DNA of 64,000 nucleotides from Stenotrophomonas maltophilia. GTDB taxonomy: Bacteria; Pseudomonadota; Gammaproteobacteria; Xanthomonadales; Xanthomonadaceae. This document shows, one piece after another, positions 45,485-54,689 of this stretch. Every line of letters starts with the position of its first letter. Position 1 is the stretch's first letter. Both the position numbers and the translations under genes were made by a program. The notes beneath the pieces were generated by a model, which worked only from the letters and a program-made list of their open reading frames with translations, was not told where the DNA came from and did no database searches. The stretch is from positions 2,617,001 through 2,681,000 of the forward strand of contig NZ_CP154630.1 of the NCBI RefSeq assembly GCF_039555535.1, given 5' to 3'.

Positions 45485-47589
45485 GCGCCCAGCCCTCCGC
45501 CGGATTCAATACCCGCCGCGCCCTGGAAATGATCCGCCAGGGTCTTGGCGCACCGCTGATCGTGCTGGCCCTGCTGGCCATGGTCGTGGTGCCGCTGGCC
45601 GCGCCAGTGCTCGATGCACTGTTCACCTTCAACATCGCCATCTCGCTGATGGTGCTGCTGGCGGTGGTCTACGTGAAGCGCCCGCTGGACTTCACGATCT
45701 TCCCGATCGTGCTGCTGATCACCACCATGCTGCGGCTGGCGCTGAACGTGGCGTCCACCCGCGTGATCCTGCTCAACGGCCAGAACGGCCACGACGCCGC
45801 GGGCAAGGTCATCGCCGCCTTCGGCGAATTCGTGATCGGCGGCAACTACGCGGTCGGCATCGTGGTCTTCGCGATCCTCACCATCATCAACTTCGTGGTC
45901 ATCACCAAGGGCGCAGGCCGCGTCTCCGAAGTGACCGCGCGCTTCATCCTGGACGCGATGCCCGGCAAGCAGATGGCGATCGACGCCGACCTCAACGCCG
46001 GTTTGCTGACGCGTGAAGAAGCCAAGCTGCGCCGTGAAGAGGTCCGCGAGGAAGCCGACTTCTACGGCGCGATGGACGGTGCCAGCAAGTTCATCCGTGG
46101 CGACGCCATCGCCGGCATCCTGATCCTGTTCATCAACATGCTCGGCGGCCTGGCCGTGGGCGTGCTGCAGCATGGCATGCCGTTCGGCGACGCCGCTGCC
46201 ACCTACACCCTGCTCTCCATCGGTGACGGCCTGGTGGCGCAGCTGCCGGCCCTGCTGGTGTCCAGCGCGGTGGCGATGCTGGTCACCCGCGCCTCGCGTT
46301 CGCAGGACATGGCCCAGGCCATGACCGGCCAGGTGTTCGGCCAGTACCGTGCGCTGGCGATCACTGCCGGCATCATCGGCGTGGTCGGCCTGGTGCCGGG
46401 CATGCCCAATGTCGCTTTCCTGACGCTGTCCGCGATCCTCGGCTTCATCGCGTGGAAGGTCTATCGCAAGGGCAAGGCTGCCACCATCGATCCGGGAGCT
46501 GCAGGCAACGACGCCGCTGCGCTCAACGCATTGGGCCGCCCGGCCGCGCCGGCACCGACCGCCGAACTGAGCTGGGACGAGCTGCGCCCGGTCGATCCGC
46601 TGGGCCTGGAGGTCGGCTACCGGCTGATCCCGCTGGTGGACAGCAACCAGGGCGGCGAATTGATGGCGCGCATCAAGGGTGTGCGCCGCAAGTTGACCCA
46701 GGACGTCGGCTTCCTCATTCCGTCGGTGCATATCCGCGACAATCTGGAGCTGCCGGCCAATGGTTACCGCGTGCTGGTGCACGGCGTGCCGGTGGCCACC
46801 GCCGAGATCCACCCGGACCGCGAACTGGCGCTGGACCCCGGCAGTGCACTCGGCGCGCTGGAAGGTATCGCCGGCAAGGACCCCGCGTTCGGCCTGGATG
46901 CCACCTGGATCCAGCCGCACCAGCGTGCCCAGGCCGAAACGCTGGGCTACACCGTGGTCGACCCGGCCACCGTGGTCGCTACCCACCTGTCGCACCTGAT
47001 CCGCGAGCACGCGCCGGAACTGCTCGGCCACGAGGAAGTGCAGCACCTGCTGGCCAACCTGGCCAAGAGCGCGCCCAAGCTCGTCGAAGATCTGACGCCG
47101 AAGGCGCTGCCGCTGTCGGCGGTGGTGCGCGTGCTGCAGAACCTGCTGGTCGAGCGCATTCCGATCCGCCAGCTGCGCAAGATCGCCGAGGCACTGGTCG
47201 AACACGCGCCCAGCAGCCAGGACCCGGCGGTGCTGACCGCTGCCGTGCGCACCGCGCTGGGCCGCTTCATCGTGCAGGAGATCGCCGGAATGTCGGCGGA
47301 GCTGCCGGTGTTCACCCTCAACCCGCAATTGGAACGTGTCTTGCAGGAGTCCACGCAGGGCAACGGCGCCGCGCTGGAACCCGGACTCGCTGAGCGACTG
47401 CACCAGAGCCTGGCCGAATGTGTCAGCAAGCAGGAAGCCCGCAACGAGCCCGCGGTCGTGCTGGTACCTGGCCCGGTGCGCGCCGCGCTGGCCCGCCTGG
47501 TCCGCCACAGCGTTCCGTCGCTGTCGGTCCTGGCCTACAGCGAGGTGCCGGAGGACAAGCGCCTGAAGCTGGTCGGAACGATCAGCTGA
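45481..47589 (+). CDS. flhA: flagellar export gate protein FlhA
   Basis: 702 aa, GTG start. About eight membrane helices in the first ~330 residues (FTIFPIVLLITTMLRLALNV, NFVVITKGAGRVSEVTARFI) and a large cytoplasmic domain forming the nonameric docking ring for chaperone-substrate complexes (WDELRPVDPLGLEVGYRLIP). Normal length. Confidence 0.97.
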   Translation: MSAQPSAGFNTRRALEMIRQGLGAPLIVLALLAMVVVPLAAPVLDALFTFNIAISLMVLLAVVYVKRPLDFTIFPIVLLITTMLRLALNVASTRVILLNGQNGHDAAGKVIAAFGEFVIGGNYAVGIVVFAILTIINFVVITKGAGRVSEVTARFILDAMPGKQMAIDADLNAGLLTREEAKLRREEVREEADFYGAMDGASKFIRGDAIAGILILFINMLGGLAVGVLQHGMPFGDAAATYTLLSIGDGLVAQLPALLVSSAVAMLVTRASRSQDMAQAMTGQVFGQYRALAITAGIIGVVGLVPGMPNVAFLTLSAILGFIAWKVYRKGKAATIDPGAAGNDAAALNALGRPAAPAPTAELSWDELRPVDPLGLEVGYRLIPLVDSNQGGELMARIKGVRRKLTQDVGFLIPSVHIRDNLELPANGYRVLVHGVPVATAEIHPDRELALDPGSALGALEGIAGKDPAFGLDATWIQPHQRAQAETLGYTVVDPATVVATHLSHLIREHAPELLGHEEVQHLLANLAKSAPKLVEDLTPKALPLSAVVRVLQNLLVERIPIRQLRKIAEALVEHAPSSQDPAVLTAAVRTALGRFIVQEIAGMSAELPVFTLNPQLERVLQESTQGNGAALEPGLAERLHQSLAECVSKQEARNEPAVVLVPGPVRAALARLVRHSVPSLSVLAYSEVPEDKRLKLVGTIS

Positions 47590-47668
47590 CGCCGCCCTCC
47601 GATGCGCCAGAAAACAGACACCACTTTCGAACCAACGCAACAGACAGATACCAAGGGGAACCCGCACC

Positions 47669-49357
47669 GTGCAGACCACCGACCACCCGAGTTCCCCGAC
47701 CGCCACCCCGCCGTCTTCGTCCCGTGACCACAGCATGAAAATCAAACGATTCGTCGCCGCCGACATGCGCTCGGCCATGAACCTGGTGCGCAAGGAACAT
47801 GGTCCTGACGCCGTGATCCTGTCCAACCGCCGGATCGAGGAAGGCATCGAGATCGTCGCCGCGGCCAACTACGACGAGAGCGCCGTGCAGCGCGCACTGG
47901 AAGCCTCGCGTCGTGACGTCGCCCCGCCGCCGGCACCGAAGCCGCGCACCGCCGCCGACGCGGTGATCGCCGCGGTGACCCGCCGCCGCAGCGCTACCCC
48001 GGCGCCGGAGCCGGTGGCCGCCACCACCTCGGCCGTGGCCGCCCTCGCCCGCGCCGCGGTCGGTGCCACCGGCCGCACCCTGGACAGCGCCGACGAGATC
48101 GTGCCGACCCGCGGCAGCACCGGCTTCGCCGCGACCCTGGCCCGCGCTGCCGTCAACGAACCGGCGCTGCCCGAACAGATCTTCGCCCCGTTCGCCGAGG
48201 CCATCGTTGCACCGGCACCGGACGTCAGCGCGCCAGCCAACCGTGCCCGCTTCCAGATCGACCCGCCGCACGACACGCATCACGAAAGCGTGTCCCCCGC
48301 CGTGCAGCCGCCGCCGCTGCCGGGCGCGGCCGTCGCCGAACCGCAGCCGGCCATCGCCGCCCGCGAACCGGCGTTGGCCGATGCCAGCGTCGAAACCGCG
48401 CCGGAGCCCACCCTCGCCCCGGCCCCGGTGCTGACCGTGGTTGCCCAGGACGACGCCGAGATCCGCCAGCTGCGCCAGGAAGTGGCCGGCATGCGCCAGG
48501 TGATCGAGCGCGAGATGAACCGCTTCACCGACGAGCGCCTGCGCGGCTGCCCGGTGCGCGCCACCGCGCTGGACCTTATGGACGAGTACGGATTCGACGC
48601 CGGGCTGGCCCGCGACGTGGCCATGCAGATCCCGCTGGAGACCGAAGCCCACCGTGGACGCGGCCTGATGCTGGGGCTGATCTCGCGCAAGCTGCCGATC
48701 GCCCCGGTCGACCCGCTGGAAGAAGGCGGCGTGATCGCGCTGGTCGGCCCGACCGGCGCCGGCAAGACCACCACCATCGCCAAGCTGGCCTCGCGCTTCG
48801 CCGAGAAGCACGCCCCGCGTGACGTCGCCCTGGTAACCACCGACACCACCCGCATCGGCGCCCGCGAGCAGCTGTACGGCTACGGCCGCCAGCTCGGCAT
48901 CGCGGTGCACGAGGCCAACAGCGGCACCGACCTGGACCAGCTGCTGGAACGCCTGAAGGACTACAAGCTGGTGCTGATCGACACCGCCGGGCTGGGCCCG
49001 CGCGACCGCGCACTGGCCGCCCAGCTGCAGTGGCTGCGCGCCGCCCGCCAGGTCCGCACCCTGCTGGTGCTGCCGGCCAACACCAGCTTCGGCGACATGG
49101 ACGAGGTGGTCCGCCGCTTCGGCGCCGCCAACCTGCAGGGCCTGGTGCTGAGCAAGCTGGACGAGACCGGCCGCTTCGGCAACGCCCTGTCGGTGGCCGT
49201 GGACCATGCCCTGCCGATCACCTGGGTGACCGATGGCCAGGACGTTCCGGACGACCTGCACCGGGCCAGTGCAGCCAATCTTGTACTTCGCCTTGAAGAT
49301 TTGCGCCGAGCGGCCGATATGCCCTGCAACCCGGAGTTGAACCATGCCGTCGCGTGA
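47669..49357 (+). CDS. flhF: SRP-type GTPase FlhF, polar flagellar placement
   Basis: 562 aa from a GTG with AAGGGGA upstream; the family N-terminus MKIKRFVAADMRSAMNLVRK begins at an ATG 22 codons later (47735) that has no ribosome site. Long Ala/Pro-rich B region (~80-260), then the N and G domains: GPTGAGKTTTIAKLA (P-loop), TTDTTRIGAREQL, DTAGLGPRD, LSKLDET. FlhF marks the pole where the flagellum is built. It overlaps flhG by 14 bases. Confidence 0.94.
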   Translation: MQTTDHPSSPTATPPSSSRDHSMKIKRFVAADMRSAMNLVRKEHGPDAVILSNRRIEEGIEIVAAANYDESAVQRALEASRRDVAPPPAPKPRTAADAVIAAVTRRRSATPAPEPVAATTSAVAALARAAVGATGRTLDSADEIVPTRGSTGFAATLARAAVNEPALPEQIFAPFAEAIVAPAPDVSAPANRARFQIDPPHDTHHESVSPAVQPPPLPGAAVAEPQPAIAAREPALADASVETAPEPTLAPAPVLTVVAQDDAEIRQLRQEVAGMRQVIEREMNRFTDERLRGCPVRATALDLMDEYGFDAGLARDVAMQIPLETEAHRGRGLMLGLISRKLPIAPVDPLEEGGVIALVGPTGAGKTTTIAKLASRFAEKHAPRDVALVTTDTTRIGAREQLYGYGRQLGIAVHEANSGTDLDQLLERLKDYKLVLIDTAGLGPRDRALAAQLQWLRAARQVRTLLVLPANTSFGDMDEVVRRFGAANLQGLVLSKLDETGRFGNALSVAVDHALPITWVTDGQDVPDDLHRASAANLVLRLEDLRRAADMPCNPELNHAVA

Positions 49358-50231
49358 GTACGCCAAGCTGACCAAGACCTTCCCGCTGTCGGCCACCCGC
49401 AGCGAGCCGCTCGGCCCTGTGCGCACCCTTGCCGTCACTGGCGGCAAGGGCGGCGTGGGCAAGACCAATGTCTCGGCCAACCTGGCCGTGGCACTGGCCG
49501 GCATGGGCAAGCGCACGCTGCTGCTGGACGCCGACCTTGGCCTGGCCAACATCGACGTGATCCTGGGGCTGAACCCCACCTTCACGCTGGCCGACCTGGT
49601 CGCCGGCCGCTGCTCGCTGGACGATGTGATCGTCGAAGGCCCGAACGGCGTGCTGGTGGTCCCGGCCGCGTCCGGCCGCCGGCACATGGCTGAGCTGGCC
49701 CCGGCCGAGCACGTCGGCCTGGTCAACGTGTTCTCCGAACTGGAACGCGAACTGGACATCATGGTGGTCGACACCGCCGCCGGCATCACCGACGGCGTGC
49801 TGACCTTCTGCCAGGCCGCACAGGACACCGTGGTGGTGGTCTGCGATGAACCCGCGTCGATCACCGACGCCTACGCGCTGATCAAGGTGCTGTCGCGCGA
49901 ACGCGGCGTGGACCGCATCCAGGTGGTGGCCAACATGGTGCGCGACCCCAACGAGGGCCGCGTGCTGTACGAGAAGCTGACCCGCGTCTGCGAGAAGTTC
50001 CTCGCCGATGTCTCGCTGAACTACCTGGGCTGCGTGCCGCAGGATGACTGGCTGCGCCTGTCGGTGCAGCGCCAGCAGCCGGTGGTGAAAGCCTATCCGT
50101 CCAGCCCGGCAGCACTGGCGATCACCGAGATCGCGCGTCGCACCGCACGCTGGCAGGCGCCAACCGAACCGCGTGGCGGCGTCGAGTTCTTCCTCGAGCG
50201 CATTCTCAAGCAGCGCGGGGTGGCCGCATGA
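49344..50231 (+). CDS. flhG: flagellar number regulator FlhG (FleN)
   Basis: 295 aa MinD/ParA-type ATPase. Deviant Walker A GGKGGVGKT (33-41), switch I DADLGLANIDVILGL, Walker B MVVDTAAGI. In Pseudomonas it limits flagella to one by restraining FleQ. The C-terminus lacks an obvious amphipathic MinD-like targeting tail by eye. Coupled to fliA (ATGA). Confidence 0.94.
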   Translation: MPSREYAKLTKTFPLSATRSEPLGPVRTLAVTGGKGGVGKTNVSANLAVALAGMGKRTLLLDADLGLANIDVILGLNPTFTLADLVAGRCSLDDVIVEGPNGVLVVPAASGRRHMAELAPAEHVGLVNVFSELERELDIMVVDTAAGITDGVLTFCQAAQDTVVVVCDEPASITDAYALIKVLSRERGVDRIQVVANMVRDPNEGRVLYEKLTRVCEKFLADVSLNYLGCVPQDDWLRLSVQRQQPVVKAYPSSPAALAITEIARRTARWQAPTEPRGGVEFFLERILKQRGVAA

Positions 50232-50971
50232 AAGGTGCAGCCCAGTACCGGGAGGTCCAGCGCTCGGCGGCCAACGAGGTCATCGCCCAGCACTCGGACC
50301 TGGTGCGGCGCATAGCCCACCACCTGGCCGCGCGGCTGCCGGCCAGCGTTGAAGTGGACGACCTGATCCAGGCCGGCATGATGGGCCTGATCGAAGCCTC
50401 GCGCAGCTACGACGCCGACCAGGGCGCCTCGTTCGAGACCTATGCCTCGATCCGCATCCGCGGTTCGATGATCGACGAGATCCGCCGTGGCGACTGGGTG
50501 CCGCGCTCGGTGCACCGCCGTGCCCGCGATGCCGCCGCCACCATCCGCCGCCTGGAACAGAGCAGCGGCCGCGCCGCCAGCGCCACCGAAGTGGCCGCCG
50601 CGATGGAGATGCCGCTGCCCGAATACCTGCGGTTGATGGAAGACGCCGCACGCGGCCAGGTACTGAGCCTGGAATCGCGCATCGAGGACCAGGGCGAGCT
50701 GGACACCGTCGCCCAGGGCGGCCCGACCCCGCAGCAGGTGCTGGAGCGCGGCGAATTCGGCCGCGAGCTGGGCAAGGCCATCGGCCACCTGCCCGAGCGC
50801 GAACAGCTGGTGCTCTCGCTCTATTACGAGCAGGAACTGAACCTGAAGGAGATCGGCGCGGTGCTCGGCGTGAGCGAGTCGCGGGTCTGCCAGATCCACG
50901 GCCAGGCGGTGCTGCGCCTGCGTGGCCGGCTCAAGATTTTCGAGGCGGCGGACGCCGGCCTGGAAGAATGA
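50228..50971 (+). CDS. fliA: RNA polymerase sigma-28 factor FliA
   Basis: 247 aa. Sigma-70 family group 3: region 2 VEVDDLIQAGMMGLIEASRS and FETYASIRIRGSMIDEIRRG, region 3 DWVPRSVHRRARD, region 4 HTH LKEIGAVLGVSESRVCQIHG. It reads the sigma-28 sites listed here and is held by FlgM. Confidence 0.96.
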   Translation: MKGAAQYREVQRSAANEVIAQHSDLVRRIAHHLAARLPASVEVDDLIQAGMMGLIEASRSYDADQGASFETYASIRIRGSMIDEIRRGDWVPRSVHRRARDAAATIRRLEQSSGRAASATEVAAAMEMPLPEYLRLMEDAARGQVLSLESRIEDQGELDTVAQGGPTPQQVLERGEFGRELGKAIGHLPEREQLVLSLYYEQELNLKEIGAVLGVSESRVCQIHGQAVLRLRGRLKIFEAADAGLEE

Positions 50972-51028
50972 ACATGCCCGAGGCGGCTGCCCCCGGCCGC
51001 CCGGAATGAACAACAAAGGAACTCTGCT

Positions 51029-51421
51029 TTGAACAAGAACATGCGCATCCTGATCGTCGACGACTTCTCGACCATGCGTCGAATCGTCAAGAACCTGCTG
51101 GGCGATCTGGGCTTCACCAACACCGCCGAAGCCGAGGACGGGCATGCCGCGCTGTCGCTGCTGCAGAGCCAGCCGTTCGATTTCGTGGTCACCGACTGGA
51201 ACATGCCGGTGATGACCGGCATCGAGCTGCTGAAGGCGATCCGCGCCGATGCCAAGCTGAAGACCCTGCCGGTGCTGATGGTCACCGCCGAGGCCAAGCG
51301 CGAGCAGATCATCGAAGCCGCCCAGAACGGCGTGAACGGCTACATCATCAAGCCGTTCACCGCGCAGACGCTGGAAGAGAAGCTCGGCAAGATCTTCGAA
51401 CGCCTGGCGGCCAGCGCCTGA
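51029..51421 (+). CDS. cheY: chemotaxis response regulator CheY
   Basis: 130 aa from a TTG with AAAGGA 8 bases upstream (an ATG at 51041 is the alternative). Receiver with DD ([10 protein letters not shown]), phospho-Asp in [11 protein letters not shown], Thr in VTAEA and Lys in IIKPFT. The phosphorylated form binds FliM to change rotation. TGATG contact with cheZ. Confidence 0.95.
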   Translation: MNKNMRILIVDDFSTMRRIVKNLLGDLGFTNTAEAEDGHAALSLLQSQPFDFVVTDWNMPVMTGIELLKAIRADAKLKTLPVLMVTAEAKREQIIEAAQNGVNGYIIKPFTAQTLEEKLGKIFERLAASA

Positions 51422-52026
51422 TGGATACCACGGTCGACAAGAACGCCCTCGCCCTGCGCCTGCAGGAAGCCCTGGACGCACTGGAGTCCGGTGACGAAGC
51501 CGCCTGGCGGCAACGCATCGACGGACTGGTCGCGCTGCGTACGCAGCCGATGATGAGCGGCCTCTCGCGGCTGGCCCGCGAGCTGGGACAGGCACTGGGT
51601 GAACTGCCGACCGTGCCCAGCGAGGCCGGCGAGCTGGACGACGCCTGCGCACGCCTTGACCACGTGGTGGCGATGACCGAACAGGCCACGCACCGCACCC
51701 TGGACCTGGCCGAGGAATGCCGCAGCCTGACCGAACAGCTGCGCGCCGAAGGCCTGCAGCCGGGCCAGGACGCGCAGCTCGAGCGCATCCGCCACAACCT
51801 GACCGAGATCGCCCTGACCCAGAGCTACCAGGACCTGACCGGGCAGATCATCCGTCGCGTGGTCGGCATCGTCCGCCGCGTGCACGAGGGCTTTGGCGCA
51901 CTCGGCCTGCCGCCGGAACAGCATCGCACCGATCCGGAACTGGCCGGGCCGGCACTGAAGGGACTGGACCGCCACGCGGTCTCGCAGAACGACGCCGACG
52001 ACCTGTTGTCGGATCTGGGGCTGTAA
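51421..52026 (+). CDS. cheZ: CheY-P phosphatase CheZ
   Basis: 201 aa, helical. Catalytic Gln/Asp motif in ALTQSYQDLTGQIIRRVV; C-terminal CheY-docking peptide SQNDADDLLSDLGL (188-201). It removes phosphate from CheY-P. Coupled with cheY; cheA starts 2 bases after its stop. Confidence 0.95.
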   Translation: MDTTVDKNALALRLQEALDALESGDEAAWRQRIDGLVALRTQPMMSGLSRLARELGQALGELPTVPSEAGELDDACARLDHVVAMTEQATHRTLDLAEECRSLTEQLRAEGLQPGQDAQLERIRHNLTEIALTQSYQDLTGQIIRRVVGIVRRVHEGFGALGLPPEQHRTDPELAGPALKGLDRHAVSQNDADDLLSDLGL

Positions 52027-52028
52027 GC

Positions 52029-53846
52029 ATGAGCGCGGTATCCGACGACATCACTGCCGATTTCATCATCGAGGCCCAGGAAATCCTGGATCGCCTGGGC
52101 GAACAGCTGGTGTCGCTGGAGCAGGCACCGCAGGACACCGAGCAACTCAACGCGGTGTTCCGCGGCTACCACACGCTCAAGGGCGGCGCCGGCTTCCTTG
52201 GCGTCACCGCAATGGTCGAGCTGTGCCACGCCGCTGAAGAAGCACTTGGCATCGCGCGTGCCGGGCAGGCGGTACTGCAGGCCCACCACTTCGACGCCGC
52301 CCAGCAATCGCTGGACTACCTGCAGTCGATGCTGGACGCCGTGTCCTCCGGTACGGAGCCGGGCTATGCGCCGCCGGACCTGATCGCGCAGTTCGACATG
52401 AACGGTGGCACTGCCGCACCGGTCGCTGCGGCCGCGCCTGCGGCAGGTGGCAGCGATCTGATCACCGACGACGAATTCGAGGCCCTGCTCGACCAGCTGC
52501 ACGGCGGCAACGCGCCGACCGCAGTCGCGCCGGCGAAGAAGGCCGACGACGGCCTGATCAGCGAAGACGAGTTCGAAGCCCTGCTGGACCAGCTGCACGG
52601 TGGCGCTGCGCCAGGCGCCAAGCCTGCTGCCGCCGTCGCGGCGGCACCCGCCGCAGCACCGCGCCCGGCACCCGCAGCCAAGCCGGCAGCCAAGCCGATG
52701 GCCGAGGCCGAGCACACCGTGCGCGTGGACACCAAACGCCTGGATGCGATCGTCAACCTGATCGGCGAACTGGTGCTGTCACGCAACCGCCTGAAGACCC
52801 TGCGTGCACGCCTGCGCGACGAGGAGCTGGACCGCGCCGTATCGACGCTGGACATCGCCACTGCCCGCCTGCAGTCGGCGGTGATGCGTACCCGCATGCA
52901 GCCGGTTGGCAAGGTGTTCTCGCGCTTCCCCAAGGTCGCCCGCGACGTCGCCCGCTCGCTGAAGAAGGAAGTGGACCTCGAGCTGGTCGGCGCCGAGACC
53001 GAGCTCGACCGCAACCTGGTCGAAGCGCTGGCCGACCCGCTGGTGCACCTGGTCCGCAACGCCATCGACCATGGTGTGGAAATGCCCGAGCTGCGTGAAG
53101 CGCAGGGCAAGCCACGGATGGGCCATGTGCGCCTGTCGGCGCAACAGGAAGGCGACTACGTCAGCATCGAGGTGCAGGACGATGGCGCCGGCATCGACCC
53201 GGAAAAGCTGCGTGCCAAGGCGCGCGAAAAGGGCCTGATCGATCCGGAAGCCGCCGCTCGCCTGAGCAGCGAGGAATGCCTGCACCTGGTGTTCCTGCCC
53301 GGCTTCTCGACCAAGCAGCAGGTCACCGACATTTCCGGCCGTGGCGTCGGCATGGACGTGGTGCAGTCGCGCATCCGCGAACTGAGCGGCCAGATCCAGA
53401 TCCAGTCGGAACTGGGGCGTGGCAGCCGCTTCCTGATCCGCGTGCCGCTCACCCTGGCGATCCTGCCAACCCTGCTGGTGCAGGCCGGCGAGGACGTCTA
53501 CGCGCTACCGCTGGCGCGCGTGATGGAAGTGCTGCACGCACCGCGCACGTCGCTGGGCTGGTTCGATGGCCGCGCCGTGCTCGACCGCCGCTCGCACACC
53601 CTGCCGCTGGTCGACCTGCGCCAGTGGCTGGATGTGACGCCCGCCGCGTCGACCCTGCTGACCATCGTGGTGCTGCAGGCCGGTGAAGCGCGCTTCGGAC
53701 TGGTCGTGGACCAGGTGCGCGGGCGCGAGGAAGTGGTCATCAAGCCACTGCCGAAAGCCCTGCGCGGCCTGCGCGGTTATGCCGGTGCAACCTTGATCGG
53801 CGATGGTCGCATGGCACTGATCCTGGACGTGGACGGCATCCGCTGA
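52029..53846 (+). CDS. cheA: chemotaxis histidine kinase CheA (first copy)
   Basis: 605 aa, shorter than enteric CheA (~650). Hpt domain with phospho-His48 (YHTLKGGAGFLG). In place of a P2 CheY-binding domain there is an Ala/Pro-rich linker (110-228) with two copies of LIxxDEFEALLDQLHGG (144-160, 176-192). Dimer domain from ~230, ATPase with LVHLVRNAIDHGVE and ISGRGVGMDVV, C-terminal CheW-like domain. It phosphorylates CheY in response to receptors. A CGCCGGGC/GCCCGGCG hairpin follows at 53851-53869. Confidence 0.95.
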   Translation: MSAVSDDITADFIIEAQEILDRLGEQLVSLEQAPQDTEQLNAVFRGYHTLKGGAGFLGVTAMVELCHAAEEALGIARAGQAVLQAHHFDAAQQSLDYLQSMLDAVSSGTEPGYAPPDLIAQFDMNGGTAAPVAAAAPAAGGSDLITDDEFEALLDQLHGGNAPTAVAPAKKADDGLISEDEFEALLDQLHGGAAPGAKPAAAVAAAPAAAPRPAPAAKPAAKPMAEAEHTVRVDTKRLDAIVNLIGELVLSRNRLKTLRARLRDEELDRAVSTLDIATARLQSAVMRTRMQPVGKVFSRFPKVARDVARSLKKEVDLELVGAETELDRNLVEALADPLVHLVRNAIDHGVEMPELREAQGKPRMGHVRLSAQQEGDYVSIEVQDDGAGIDPEKLRAKAREKGLIDPEAAARLSSEECLHLVFLPGFSTKQQVTDISGRGVGMDVVQSRIRELSGQIQIQSELGRGSRFLIRVPLTLAILPTLLVQAGEDVYALPLARVMEVLHAPRTSLGWFDGRAVLDRRSHTLPLVDLRQWLDVTPAASTLLTIVVLQAGEARFGLVVDQVRGREEVVIKPLPKALRGLRGYAGATLIGDGRMALILDVDGIR

Positions 53847-53850
53847 ACAC

Positions 53851-53869
53851 CGCCGGGCGTGGCCCGGCG
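53851..53869 (+). terminator. hairpin after cheA
   Basis: CGCCGGGC-GTG-GCCCGGCG stem, no T-run. It lies 45 bases before the motC promoter. Confidence 0.5.
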
Positions 53870-53913
53870 ACCCGAAAACTGTGACTACCGTCTGTACGCG
53901 TTCTCCCGGTGTC

Positions 53914-53940
53914 TCAAGTCCCATTCATACAAGCCGATAC
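53914..53940 (+). promoter_or_regulatory. sigma-28 promoter of motCD, very close to ATG
   Basis: TCAAGTCC, 11 bases, GCCGATAC. The -10 box ends 7 bases before the motC ATG, the same geometry as at cheV. Confidence 0.78.
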
Positions 53941-53947
53941 CGGAACC

Positions 53948-54688
53948 ATGGATAGACTCAGCCTCATTGGACTCTTTCTCGCCCTGGCCTCGCTGGTCGG
54001 TGGCAGCATCCTCAAGGGCGCCGGCCTGGCGTCGCTGTGGTCGCCTGCGGCGTTCGTGATCGTCATCGTCGGCACCGTTGCCGCGATCCTGCTGCACACC
54101 TCGCCGGCGGTGTTCAAGCATGCGTTCAAGATCGTGCGATGGGTCGTGCGCCCGCCGCACAGCGATCGTCGCGAACTGATCCAGCAGATCGTCGAGTGGA
54201 GCAACATCGCCCGTCGCCAAGGCCTGCTGGGCTTGGAATCGCAGGTGGAAGCGCAGCAGGATCCGTTCCTGCGCAAGGGCCTGCAGTTGCTGGTGGACGG
54301 CGTCGAGCCTGAATCGATGCGGCACATGCTGGAAATCGAACTGGGCAGCCAGGAACACCAGGACCAGGCCGGTGCCAAGGTATTCGAGGCGATGGGCATC
54401 TACGCGCCCACGCTGGGCATCATCGGCGCCGTGCTCGGCCTGATCGCGGTGATGAAGAACCTGGCCGACCCGAGCAAGCTGGGCCACGGCATCGCTGCCG
54501 CGTTCACCGCCACCATCTACGGCATCGCCTCGGCCAACCTGCTGTTCCTGCCGATCGCGGCCAAGCTCAAGAGTGTGATCTCGCACAACACGCGCGACCG
54601 CGAAATGGTCATCGAAGGCCTGATCTCGATCGCCCAGGGCGAGAACCCGCGCAACATCGAAACCAACCTCTCCGGCTTCCTGCACTGA
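53948..54688 (+). CDS. motC: flagellar stator protein MotC (MotA family)
   Basis: 246 aa. Four membrane helices; first MDRLSLIGLFLALASLVGGS. The cytoplasmic loop ends in the second helix pair (IYAPTLGIIGAVLGLIAVM, AFTATIYGIASANLLFLPI). It forms the proton-driven stator with MotD. The start matches the family N-terminus, fixing the ATG right after the promoter. Confidence 0.95.
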   Translation: MDRLSLIGLFLALASLVGGSILKGAGLASLWSPAAFVIVIVGTVAAILLHTSPAVFKHAFKIVRWVVRPPHSDRRELIQQIVEWSNIARRQGLLGLESQVEAQQDPFLRKGLQLLVDGVEPESMRHMLEIELGSQEHQDQAGAKVFEAMGIYAPTLGIIGAVLGLIAVMKNLADPSKLGHGIAAAFTATIYGIASANLLFLPIAAKLKSVISHNTRDREMVIEGLISIAQGENPRNIETNLSGFLH

Positions 54689-54689
54689 C

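Noticed and set aside
49311..49325. GCCGATAT near the end of flhF as a promoter for flhG
   Set aside because: No -35 match; it lies within coding sequence of coupled genes.
50929..51028. TCAAGATT before cheY as part of a sigma-28 promoter
   Set aside because: No GCCGATA-like -10 box at the right distance.
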